Shown here: one piece after another, positions 17,304 to 25,882 of the stretch
How the letters are laid out: every line of letters starts with the position of its first letter
How positions within the stretch are numbered: position 1 is the first letter of the stretch
Origin: Thermoplasmata archaeon
GTDB lineage: Archaea > Thermoplasmatota > Thermoplasmata > Halarchaeoplasmatales > Halarchaeoplasmataceae
Direction: 5' to 3'
Assembly (NCBI GenBank): GCA_003553085.1
Contig: PUPH01000034.1
Coordinates: 1-37,446 of the forward strand
DNA: 37,446 nt
The notes under the pieces: generated by a model
Database searches by the model: none
What the model saw: the letters and a program-made list of their open reading frames with translations, nothing else
What the model was told of the DNA's origin: nothing
Translations under genes and position numbers: made by a program

Positions 17304-19943
17304 ATGAATATTATAGGGCGTTATGAAAAGATGGTGTCTAAGAGACCGTGGGCTTTCATCACGGTCTTGGTTGTCATCACCCTGATCTTCTCCTTTTTTG
17401 CCTCACAGATGGAGATGAACTTTGGTGAGGATGATTTTCAACCGGATACGGAGGTTGCATTGGCCAACCGGAGGGTGAACGAGATATACGGGCGGGATGG
17501 AGAACAGATCACTCTGATATTCATCTCGGAAAACAATGTTTTGAGTAGTGATTCACTGGTGTATCAACTTGAATTCGAAGAAAAGATACTAGGATCAGAT
17601 TTTGATATGGACATGGTCGAAACTACACCCGAGAGTCCTCAAGGTTTTTCCTCTCCGGCAAGACTGATCGCTCAAACCAGATTCATCAGCGAATTGGTGG
17701 ATCTAAGCGAACAGTTCATAGGGCCTGATCAGGGTGATTTTTCAGAGATCCAGCAGGAGTTGAGTGAAAAAGTATTTACGCTGAATACTGAAGAGATGAA
17801 GACAATAATAGGAGGGGGCACACTCGAGGTCGACTTTTCCTTTGTTCCAGAGCCTATACCTGTAGAATTTGATCCCTTTGAGCCTGAAATGCTCGATGAG
17901 TTGTATGCAGATCCTTTCATATCAGAGATATTCCCTCTAGAAGATATCTTAGGATTTTTACTATCGAGTGATTACGACAGGATTAGCCATACCGCGAGTA
18001 AATCGTTGATGGCTATAGCGGTAAGAGGCGATATACCGGAGGATCGAGCATTAGAGTCGGAGAAAGAGATACAAAGGCTCACCCGTGAGTCTAGTCACGA
18101 TGAAGTGAGTGTGCGCATATTGGGTAACGCTTTGATCCAGGATGAGATCAACCAAGCCTCAGGCAGGAATATCGCTATCTTGATGCCGGCCGCGTTCATC
18201 TTCGTTATAGTGGTTTTAGGCTTGATGTATAGGAACATTACAGATACCGTTTTGAACCTACTCTCACTGATCATGGCGGTGATATGGGTTTACGGTGTAG
18301 GTGTTCTATTGGGTGTAAATCTGGGGAATCCCATGATGACCACTGTTCCCGTACTCATAATCGGTCTTGGTATAGATTATGGAATACACTATACATCCCG
18401 GTACCGTGAAGAGTTAAAAGAAGGAAAAAACGTGGGCCAGGCGATAACCTTGGCCGGAGCCACAGTGGGTTTTGCGATCCTACTCACAACGGTCACCACA
18501 ATAATCGGCTTCATGAGCAACATAACTTCTAACATCTCGGCGATCAGAGATTTCGGAATACTGTGTTCCGTGGGAATTCTGAGTGCGTTCATACTCATGT
18601 TGACCTTTTTCCCAGCCTCTAAGACCATAATAGATAATAGGAGAAAAAGGAAGGGTAAAGAGTTGGTGAAAGAGAAAAAAGCAAGGAAGAAATTGACCTT
18701 AGGAAAAAGGTTCTGGGCTAAGATCGGCGAACCAGAAACGTTCTGTGAATCCGATGTGAGCTGTGTCAACAACGGACTGGGTCTGGGTGCCATCGCTGCA
18801 AGGACTCCGGTTAGGGTACTCATCGTCGTTCTTCTTATCACCTCTGCTGCTGTTTACGGAGGGTTGCAGCTTGAAGCTAGATACGATTTCAGAGATTTTT
18901 TACCTTCGGACCTCGAGGTGACGGATACATTCAATATGTTCGTTGAAGATTTCGACTTCAGCCAGGAGACCGTATTTGTACTCGTAGAGGGCGACATAAC
19001 ACAGCCCAGTGTTTTCCAACGTACAGAAGAAGTACAAAATAGAGCTACGGAGAGTGATTATTATGTACCGGCTAGGAGTATAGAATCCCCTTATTCCCTA
19101 GCCATCTCCATGATCAATGAAAATTCTCCCAACTACAACAGTTCGTTCGCAGAGATATGGGATGCTAACATGCAGGATGATGTGAGTAGTGAGAACATAA
19201 TCGCGGTGTACGACGGTCTATACGAGTATGCTCCTGAAAGAGCTGCAAGAGTGATCTCAGAAGATTATGACGGATTCGTGATCAGGATACCTGTGGATAC
19301 TAGAGATGAAACTAGGGTGAAAGAAACGGAAGAGGATATGGTATGGGCGATGCAGCCCATGAAAGAAGAGGACCTGGATAGAGTGATAGTGACCGGAGGC
19401 CCGATAGTCAGTTTCTCTACGTTCGAATCCATCAACCAGGGGCAGATAGATACTTTATTGATCACCTTTGTGATAGCACTGATCATCCTAACTATACTTT
19501 ATAAATATCTGGGCAAAGGATACTCTCTGGGAGCCATCACGATCTTACCACTGGTCTTCGTTATAAGTTGGACGTTCGGAACCATGTATTACCTAAATAT
19601 TCCTTTGAATCCAGTTACAGTCACCATCGCAGCCATAACAGTCGGTCTCGGTATCGATTACAGCATACACATCACCCAGCGGTTCATAGAAGAAACGGAG
19701 CGCATCGATCAACCCCAATGTGCACTTTGTGTAGCCGCTAGTCATACTGGGAGTGCCCTGTTCGGATCAGCTACAACCACCATCGTGGGATTTGGGATAC
19801 TATCGCTAGCTATAATCCCACCTCTAGCTCAATTTGGACAGGTAAGCGCTATAAGCATATTCTATGCATTCCTTGCATCCGTATTCGTTTCGCCGACTTT
19901 CCTGTTACTTTGGTATAGATTTAGAAATAGATCTGAGGGCTAA
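17304..19943 (+). CDS. RND/MMPL family transporter (HAE3-like)
   Basis: Two SSD-like halves (VLIIGLGIDYGIHYTSRYREE and AITVGLGIDYSIHITQRFIEE). ATG 17304 preferred to TTG 17271. Confidence 0.9.
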   Translation: MNIIGRYEKMVSKRPWAFITVLVVITLIFSFFASQMEMNFGEDDFQPDTEVALANRRVNEIYGRDGEQITLIFISENNVLSSDSLVYQLEFEEKILGSDFDMDMVETTPESPQGFSSPARLIAQTRFISELVDLSEQFIGPDQGDFSEIQQELSEKVFTLNTEEMKTIIGGGTLEVDFSFVPEPIPVEFDPFEPEMLDELYADPFISEIFPLEDILGFLLSSDYDRISHTASKSLMAIAVRGDIPEDRALESEKEIQRLTRESSHDEVSVRILGNALIQDEINQASGRNIAILMPAAFIFVIVVLGLMYRNITDTVLNLLSLIMAVIWVYGVGVLLGVNLGNPMMTTVPVLIIGLGIDYGIHYTSRYREELKEGKNVGQAITLAGATVGFAILLTTVTTIIGFMSNITSNISAIRDFGILCSVGILSAFILMLTFFPASKTIIDNRRKRKGKELVKEKKARKKLTLGKRFWAKIGEPETFCESDVSCVNNGLGLGAIAARTPVRVLIVVLLITSAAVYGGLQLEARYDFRDFLPSDLEVTDTFNMFVEDFDFSQETVFVLVEGDITQPSVFQRTEEVQNRATESDYYVPARSIESPYSLAISMINENSPNYNSSFAEIWDANMQDDVSSENIIAVYDGLYEYAPERAARVISEDYDGFVIRIPVDTRDETRVKETEEDMVWAMQPMKEEDLDRVIVTGGPIVSFSTFESINQGQIDTLLITFVIALIILTILYKYLGKGYSLGAITILPLVFVISWTFGTMYYLNIPLNPVTVTIAAITVGLGIDYSIHITQRFIEETERIDQPQCALCVAASHTGSALFGSATTTIVGFGILSLAIIPPLAQFGQVSAISIFYAFLASVFVSPTFLLLWYRFRNRSEG

Positions 19944-19961
19944 GATTCGAAACCAATATCT

Positions 19962-20702
19962 ATGACCCATGCTGTATGGTGGAACATGACAGAATTACTA
20001 TACATGCCCGATATAGAAAGTAACTATATCAAAGAGTTCGAAGCAGTGGTTGTTAGTACAGGTAAAGAACATGTGGTCCTAGATAGAACCGCTTTCTATC
20101 CTGAGGGTGGTGGACAGCCGTCGGACACCGGAAGATTAGTTTGGGATGAATATGAAACATCTGTGGTGAAGGTGGAAAAGAAAGGAAAGGTCATACATAG
20201 ATTGGAAGGGAAGATGCCAAAGGAAGGGGAAGAGGTCTCAGGAGTGATCGACTGGGAACCAAGACACATGCATATGAAGCTACATACAGCTCAGCATCTT
20301 TTCTCAGCGGTAGTTTACGACCTCTTCGGTGGAGAGACCGTCGGCAATCAGATATATACGGATTATTCAAGGGTGGATTTTCATCCAGTAGATCTCTCTG
20401 CGGATGATCTTAAACAGATCGAAGTAGAAATAAATCGACTGATCCAAGAAGCACACCCAGTATCAGTTTATAAGGAAGAGAGATCGATACTTGAAAAGGA
20501 TATAGAAGCAAATAGGGTTAATCTATCCCTGATACCAAAATCGATCAAGATGCTGAGGGTGATCGATATAGATGGTTACGATATATGTCCCTGTGCGGGA
20601 ACACATGTTCGTAACACAGAAGAGATCGGAGGAGTGAGGATAACTGGAGATGAAAACAAAGGTAAGGATAAACAGAGGATATACTACGAACTACGCGAAT
20701 GA
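19962..20702 (+). CDS. alaX: Alanyl-tRNA editing protein AlaX
   Basis: TAFYPEGGGQPSDTG, HTAQHLFSAV, CPCAGTHV. Confidence 0.92.
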   Translation: MTHAVWWNMTELLYMPDIESNYIKEFEAVVVSTGKEHVVLDRTAFYPEGGGQPSDTGRLVWDEYETSVVKVEKKGKVIHRLEGKMPKEGEEVSGVIDWEPRHMHMKLHTAQHLFSAVVYDLFGGETVGNQIYTDYSRVDFHPVDLSADDLKQIEVEINRLIQEAHPVSVYKEERSILEKDIEANRVNLSLIPKSIKMLRVIDIDGYDICPCAGTHVRNTEEIGGVRITGDENKGKDKQRIYYELRE

Positions 20703-20885
20703 GTCTCAACTGAGTGTAATACTAGATTTTAGATCCCTCTAGCAATAAATCAATGACTTTTAGGATACGGTCGAAAGATATATTTTACACCCTGACAATC
20801 ATGGATAGAGTCTTCGAAGAGGAGATAAAGAGCTTCGGAAATCGCTAAAACAGAGATATACACTGTGATCGGAGATAATTGAGAT

Positions 20886-21449
20886 ATGATGGAATACGTA
20901 TCATTCGTAAAAAAGGACATTTTCAAGGATGCATATATGGCTTTGTTGACCCTAGCTCCAGCTTTCGTTGTATCCATGTTCATCATAAGTATGGGATCCG
21001 ACGTGTACAGAGCTGTCTCTGCTGTTTTGGTCAATTATTACTTCGCCATCGGTGTCGGATGGATATCATCCCCAGTGGTGGGTTTATCAGCCGGCCTAGG
21101 ACCATTATCATTACTTCTGATATTGGTTTTCGTTGCTATGCAGGGTTCTTTTTTCATAAGCTTCAACTACGACCTTCTGGAGAAGGTACCTTTGATCGGT
21201 AGATTAGTCAAAAGGGTAAGAAGAAAGGCTAACGAAGTCATAGAAAAACACTCTCTATTAGAAAATGTAAGTTACATAACCATATTCTGGCTAATGTTCA
21301 TCCCTCTATATGGAACAGGTCCCATGTCTATGAGTTTGATCGGCCGAATACTATCTCTAGAATGGTGGAAGCTTTGGATCACCATCAGTTTATCGGTCAT
21401 TACAAGGTATTCCCTGGTGATCAGTATAGTTTATTTTGGTTTATTTTGA
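20886..21449 (+). CDS. Small multidrug export-like (COG2426-type) membrane protein
   Basis: Several TM helices; FIPLYGTGPMSMSLIGRILSL motif. Confidence 0.65.
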   Translation: MMEYVSFVKKDIFKDAYMALLTLAPAFVVSMFIISMGSDVYRAVSAVLVNYYFAIGVGWISSPVVGLSAGLGPLSLLLILVFVAMQGSFFISFNYDLLEKVPLIGRLVKRVRRKANEVIEKHSLLENVSYITIFWLMFIPLYGTGPMSMSLIGRILSLEWWKLWITISLSVITRYSLVISIVYFGLF

Positions 21450-21464
21450 TCGTTAAAGAAGAGC

Positions 21465-21508
21465 TTTATTCACGAAGCGATGTTCTCTTCCCTATGGTCG
21501 CAAATAAA
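21465..21508. repeat. 44-bp imperfect direct repeat, copy 1
   Basis: tttattcacgaagcgatgttctcttccctatggtcgcaaataaa; 40/44 identical to 21716..21759. Confidence 0.85.
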
Positions 21509-21520
21509 AAAAAAGTGCGC

Positions 21521-21539
21521 AGTAATGGTGACCATTACT
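21521..21539. repeat. Perfect 9-bp palindrome with 1-nt centre (agtaatggt-g-accattact)
   Basis: Direct reading; followed by a T-rich tract. Confidence 0.85.
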
Positions 21540-21647
21540 CCTTTTTACAATTTCTTCACTAGCGTTCAGAAATATGTAAATGCTCCCGCGTCAGAAAAAT
21601 ATGGGATATTTTTCCACTAGGTCGCATTTTTTCAGAAAATAAAAAAG

Positions 21648-21664
21648 TGCTCCCGCCGGGATTC
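21648..21664 (-). repeat. Partial duplicate of the tRNA-Glu 3' end (17 nt: tgctcccgccgggattc)
   Basis: Identical to 21767..21783; a shorter 9-nt fragment (tgctcccgc) occurs at 21581..21589. Confidence 0.85.
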
Positions 21665-21715
21665 TACTCGTAATAACTCGTTCAACTCGTTATTTCAAGT
21701 GCTCGTAAAACAAGT

Positions 21716-21759
21716 TTTACTCACGAACCGAGGTTCTCCTCCCTATGGTCGCAAATAAA
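21716..21759. repeat. 44-bp imperfect direct repeat, copy 2, immediately 3' of tRNA-Glu
   Basis: 40/44 identical to 21465..21508. Confidence 0.85.
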
Positions 21760-21766
21760 GAAAAAA

Positions 21767-21841
21767 TGCTCCCGCCGGGATTCGAACCCGAGTTTTTGGC
21801 TCGAGAGGCCAAAATGATTGGCCGGACTACACTACGGGAGC
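21767..21841 (-). tRNA. tRNA-Glu (anticodon CTC)
   Basis: Reverse complement GCTCCCGTAGTGTAGTCCGGCCAATCATTTTGGCCTCTCGAGCCAAAAACTCGGGTTCGAATCCCGGCGGGAGCA; complementary 7-bp acceptor stem, TTCGAAT T-loop, loop CTCTCGA. Confidence 0.93.
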
Positions 21842-22014
21842 GGGTTGAAAGAAAAGTCGTTCAGCAAGATTCTAGGTTGTTACTTGCTACACGTTAAATC
21901 CTACCAAAATACTTTTGATATTTAATGATTTCCACAACCATCCAATAAATCGGAAATTTTCACGTTGGTTAAAGCGTAAAGTTAAAATCCAACAAGCACC
22001 TAACCGGATTCCAA

Positions 22015-22087
22015 GCCGCAGTAACTCAGTTGGGAGAGTGCCACGCTGAAGACGTGGATGTCGCCGGTTCAAGTCCGGCCTGCGGCA
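22015..22087 (+). tRNA. tRNA-Phe (anticodon GAA)
   Basis: GCCGCAG...CTGCGGC acceptor; CCACG-CTGAAGA-CGTGG anticodon arm; GCCGG-TTCAAGT-CCGGC T arm. Confidence 0.93.
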
Positions 22088-22110
22088 CTTTAAAGGTTTT
22101 GATCTAGTGT

Positions 22111-22164
22111 ATGTCAGATATGAAAGAGATGGTAACCAAGCCTTCGGGTCGGTTGGGTCGATAA
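22111..22164 (+). CDS. Possible short upstream ORF (MSDMKEMVTKPSGRLGR*) preceding the Nudix gene
   Basis: 17 codons; TAA at 22162-22164 lies 1 nt before the ATG at 22166. Confidence 0.3.
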   Translation: MSDMKEMVTKPSGRLGR

Positions 22165-22165
22165 T

Positions 22166-22903
22166 ATGATAATTTATGGAAGAGGCTTATCGTCAGGAAC
22201 ATCGAAGGGAACACTAGTTTCTTTAGATGAACTGAAATCGGTATCTCAAAATAGTGTGGAAGAGATATGTTTTTTCAAACATGTTCGGCAGAGTGATTTC
22301 ACACCCTCGCTTTTAAAACTGAATAAAGATGCAAATAAAAAACCTAAAGGTTTGATCACCGATAAGGCTGGAGATGATGTCATCGATTTTGCGAATGATT
22401 CAAATATCCCATTGGTTGATAAAATTCAATTGGACATACTTAAAGAAGGGGATCGAGCAATATTAGATGGTTGTAATGGAACGGTAGACCTATCAGATGT
22501 CAAGGAGCAGCCTGTTGTGACCGTTTTTCTACAGAAAGGTTGCAAGATATTATTATTGAGGAGAAGCGAAGACGTCGGTAGCTACAGAGGTAAATGGGGT
22601 GCGGTATCAGGTTATCAAGAGTTGGAACCTTTAGAACAGGCCATGGTGGAGATCGAGGAAGAAACTAGTATGGAAGCAAAATACATATGCAAGGGCGAAC
22701 CTGTTTTGGTGAGATACCAAGATATAGTTTGGAGGGTTGAGCCGATGTTGTTCGAAACCCAGGATGAACCTAGTTTGAACTGGGAAAACACCATGTACCG
22801 TTGGGTAGAACCGGAAAAGATAAAAGAATTAGATACTGTACCTAAATTATGGCAGGCTTACGAATCTGTAAGGAGATCTAAAGATGCGAATAAAAACAGA
22901 TGA
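22166..22903 (+). CDS. Nudix hydrolase fused to an N-terminal PEP-utilizer/AcnX-swivel-like domain
   Basis: Nudix box-like GYQELEPLEQAMVEIEEETSM; N-terminal MIIYGRGLSSGTSKGTLVSL...PKGLITDKAGDDVIDFANDSNIPLVDKI...LKEGDRAILDGCNGTVDL. Confidence 0.75.
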   Translation: MIIYGRGLSSGTSKGTLVSLDELKSVSQNSVEEICFFKHVRQSDFTPSLLKLNKDANKKPKGLITDKAGDDVIDFANDSNIPLVDKIQLDILKEGDRAILDGCNGTVDLSDVKEQPVVTVFLQKGCKILLLRRSEDVGSYRGKWGAVSGYQELEPLEQAMVEIEEETSMEAKYICKGEPVLVRYQDIVWRVEPMLFETQDEPSLNWENTMYRWVEPEKIKELDTVPKLWQAYESVRRSKDANKNR

Positions 22904-23885
22904 TGGTATCAAAGATATGAGGGCGGTGTGGAGGGAAGGAAACATCGTAAAGATGATAGATCAACGATATCTTCCCAACGAACTGATTATTTTTTCAGCT
23001 AAAAACGCTGACGATATACACATGGCAATAAAAGAGATGGTTGTGAGAGGGGCCCCATGCATCGGTGTTACGGCAGCCTATGGTATGGCACAGGCTTTTG
23101 AAAAACGGGTTGATACATCAGAGGCCGCTTCTAAGATAAAAAGTGCAAGGCCGACAGCCTACGACCTTTTCTATGCTGTGGATCACATGCAGGAACAGGT
23201 CAAACAAGGGAAGGATCCAAGTGAGGCGGCTGACGATTATGCTTTATCAGTGATAAACAAATGCCGTGCTATAGGTGAGAACGGTGCTAAAATGATCGAG
23301 GATGGTTATAACATCCTGACTCATTGTAACGCAGGTGCTCTAGCGACTGTAGATCATGGTACAGCACTAGCCCCTATGAGGGTAGGAAAAGAGCAGGAAA
23401 AAAATATATTTGTCTACGTTGACGAGACCCGACCTCGTTTACAGGGTGCCAAACTCACTGCATGGGAATTATACAATGAAGATATAAGGCACACCGTGAT
23501 AGCAGACAACGCTGCCGGCCACTACATTCAAAGGGGTCATATAGACATGGTAATCGTTGGGACCGACAGGATAGCGGCTAACGGAGATATCGCCAATAAG
23601 ATCGGTACCTACGAGAAAGCTGTAGTCGCTAAAGAGAACGGAGTTCCCTTTTACGTCGCAGCACCGGTGACCACCTTCGACCCGAACACCGAATCAGGTA
23701 TGGATATACCCATCGAGGAGAGGGATCCTAAAGAGGTTACCATCATGGATGGTGTGAGGGTTGTTTCACCGGGATCGAACGCAAATAACCCGGCCTTCGA
23801 TGTTACACCCTCTCGGTATATTACAGGCTATATCACGGAGAAAGGTATCTACACTCCCGATGATCTGGAAGATATGTTCGATTGA
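22884..23885 (+). CDS. mtnA: S-methyl-5-thioribose-1-phosphate isomerase / aIF-2B-alpha family
   Basis: VVRGAPCIGVTAAYG, LTHCNAGALATVDHGTALAPMR, VDETRPRLQGAKLTAWEL, VIVGTDRIAANGDIANKIGTY, NNPAFDVTP. Confidence 0.93.
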   Translation: MRIKTDDGIKDMRAVWREGNIVKMIDQRYLPNELIIFSAKNADDIHMAIKEMVVRGAPCIGVTAAYGMAQAFEKRVDTSEAASKIKSARPTAYDLFYAVDHMQEQVKQGKDPSEAADDYALSVINKCRAIGENGAKMIEDGYNILTHCNAGALATVDHGTALAPMRVGKEQEKNIFVYVDETRPRLQGAKLTAWELYNEDIRHTVIADNAAGHYIQRGHIDMVIVGTDRIAANGDIANKIGTYEKAVVAKENGVPFYVAAPVTTFDPNTESGMDIPIEERDPKEVTIMDGVRVVSPGSNANNPAFDVTPSRYITGYITEKGIYTPDDLEDMFD

Positions 23886-23897
23886 GTCCTGGGCGTC

Positions 23898-24233
23898 TTA
23901 GAGATAGTTTGCCAATAACTCCTTCAGATCGTCCTTTGGGAGAGCTCCGATTGCTTTGTCTTTGAGTTCTCCGTCCTTGAATATCAACAACGTGGGGATG
24001 GAAGAAACTCCGTACTCAGCGCTTTTATCCTTGTTCTGATCTACATTCAATTTTCCGATGGCGACTTTACCGCTCATCTCGACTGCCAACTCCTCCAGCA
24101 CCGGTTCCATCATCCGACATGGTCCACACCAGGCCGCCCAACAATCTACCATTGCCACAGGATAATCGTTCACGAATTCGTCCATATCTTCGTCCGTCAC
24201 ATCGACGGGTTCTTTAGGCCATGTTTCACTCAT
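23898..24233 (-). CDS. Thioredoxin
   Basis: VDCWAAWCGPCRMMEPVLEEL; KLNVDQN; GVSSIPTLLIFKDGEL. Confidence 0.96.
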   Translation of the reverse strand: MSETWPKEPVDVTDEDMDEFVNDYPVAMVDCWAAWCGPCRMMEPVLEELAVEMSGKVAIGKLNVDQNKDKSAEYGVSSIPTLLIFKDGELKDKAIGALPKDDLKELLANYL

Positions 24234-24300
24234 ATTTCATCACCTTGGTTTTGTAAATTATGTGCATAAACAACACACACCCTAATAAAACTTTCCCATC

Positions 24301-24882
24301 TCACGGCTTGCCTTTAGATTCACCCCTTACGATACCCGAAGCCACTATGTGACTGATCCTTAAAGGTTCGGGTAATCTACCTCTTATCGAGAATAGTTTC
24401 AACATCCTTATTGCTTCTTCTAGTTCGACTCCCTCTACCTGGATATATATTGGCTTGTGAGGGGTATCGACTTCGTGTATATCTCCCCTATCTACCAGTG
24501 AAAATCTATCCTTCCAATCATCAAAATGCCCCTGCATAGCTATCTTGATAGTTTCGAAATCCGGTTCTTCTCGTGAAACACTGATCACAGGTATGTTCGT
24601 TTCCATGAACAACTTGTCCAGTTCGATGATGTTGAATCCACCTACGGCCATCCCGTCTGTGAAGATCACCTTTGCCTGGTCGGAAAATCTAGAATTAACG
24701 ATCATATCTATGATCTTATCAGTTGCATCCGTTCCGTCCACCTCTACATGGGTAGACAAAATACCTTCTAGGTAATTCGGAGCTCTAGTAAGATTACCTA
24801 CTACCATCACCTCCTCGTCAGAAAATTTGAAAGGTGAATCGTCTATTCCTATTGCCCGGATGTTGGTTTTCAAGTCGATCAC
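24301..24882 (-). CDS. DUF99 family protein
   Basis: AIGIDDSPF..., DGMAVGGFNIIELDKL, IPVISVSREEPD; next to pth2. Confidence 0.82.
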   Translation of the reverse strand: MIDLKTNIRAIGIDDSPFKFSDEEVMVVGNLTRAPNYLEGILSTHVEVDGTDATDKIIDMIVNSRFSDQAKVIFTDGMAVGGFNIIELDKLFMETNIPVISVSREEPDFETIKIAMQGHFDDWKDRFSLVDRGDIHEVDTPHKPIYIQVEGVELEEAIRMLKLFSIRGRLPEPLRISHIVASGIVRGESKGKP

Positions 24883-25248
24883 CTACATCAAGGAAAGATC
24901 TCCAGTGATCTCATCGATCAAATTCTCCGGACCAGGTCCAACACCCAAACATGTTTTGGTACCTGGAGATACCTCTGTTAGTCCTGCATCTGAAACTTCC
25001 ATGGCGACTACATCTCTCTTTTTAGCCATCTCTTTCAGGAAGTGCATATGTTCTAGATCATCGCAATATACCGCTACCTTCTTTTGACCCTCAGCGGACC
25101 ATTTTGAAAAATACTTGCCTCGTTTTTTACTCTCCAAAGCACAAAGAACCGATGCGTGCCCTGCCTGAACTGCGAGTTTACCTTTAGATAATTTCAGGTC
25201 CTTGCGAAATACGAGTACCATCTTATATTTAAATTTCAACTGTATCAC
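24883..25248 (-). CDS. pth2: Peptidyl-tRNA hydrolase Pth2
   Basis: MVLVFRKDLKLSKGKLAVQAGHAS; AGLTEVSPGTKTCLGVGPGPENLID. Confidence 0.95.
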   Translation of the reverse strand: MIQLKFKYKMVLVFRKDLKLSKGKLAVQAGHASVLCALESKKRGKYFSKWSAEGQKKVAVYCDDLEHMHFLKEMAKKRDVVAMEVSDAGLTEVSPGTKTCLGVGPGPENLIDEITGDLSLM

Positions 25249-25848
25249 CTAATATATGTCTTCAGCCCTCATCTTCTCAAGCTTCTTCAACCTATCATCT
25301 ACCTCCCGTAACTCCTCCTCGGCCTTCTTCTTCTTATTTTGATAATGATCTCTGATGCTCTTAGCCTGGGCCTTGCTCTTCTCCCTTGCCTCTTTGATCT
25401 GGTGTTTTAGCTGCTGTCTTCTTCTTGCCAGTTTCTGCATCTCATGGAGTATGTCTTTGTCGTCGGTATAATTAAAATCTTCAGGGCCAGGGGGAGGGGG
25501 TGCGGGTCTTTCTAAAGACTGATGTAGAAGTCCCATCCATTGATATGCACCTTTGTACCAACCAACTATGAAAAATACCACGGTGATGGTGATCAGAGAG
25601 ATCCATATGTTCTGTTCTACGAAATAACCCATCTCACCGTGATCAACAGGTATCGAGCCTAGGAAAAATCCGACCAATATAGTAGTAACTATGCTCATAC
25701 CCATGCCAAGGGTTATGCGGTAAAGCATATCGAACTCCTTATCCAGTTCACCTTTTCTCGGAAATAGAGCGTTCACAATGGTAAAGCCCGGAAGAAAGAA
25801 GATGAATAAGGTCGCTACTATCAGTCGTAATACCATTTCCAGAGGCAA
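25249..25848 (-). CDS. DUF1616-like membrane protein with C-terminal coiled coil
   Basis: FLPGFTIVNALFPRKGELDKEFDMLYRITLGMGMSI; Lys/Glu-rich coiled coil C-terminus. Confidence 0.7.
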   Translation of the reverse strand: MPLEMVLRLIVATLFIFFLPGFTIVNALFPRKGELDKEFDMLYRITLGMGMSIVTTILVGFFLGSIPVDHGEMGYFVEQNIWISLITITVVFFIVGWYKGAYQWMGLLHQSLERPAPPPPGPEDFNYTDDKDILHEMQKLARRRQQLKHQIKEAREKSKAQAKSIRDHYQNKKKKAEEELREVDDRLKKLEKMRAEDIY

Positions 25849-25882
25849 TCTATGTAGATATAAAAAGGTTTTTTGGTATCAT

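Noticed and set aside
20750-21034. 94-aa minus-strand ORF
   Set aside because: Antisense to the start of the 20886 membrane protein gene; no support.
21362-21562. 66-aa plus-strand ORF spanning the tRNA-Glu repeat zone
   Set aside because: Overlaps the end of the COG2426-like gene out of frame and runs into non-coding repeats.
21449-22165. CRISPR array possibility, because of short repeats near tRNAs
   Set aside because: Only 2-3 imperfect copies, repeats match the tRNA 3' end and flank, no regular spacers and no cas genes.
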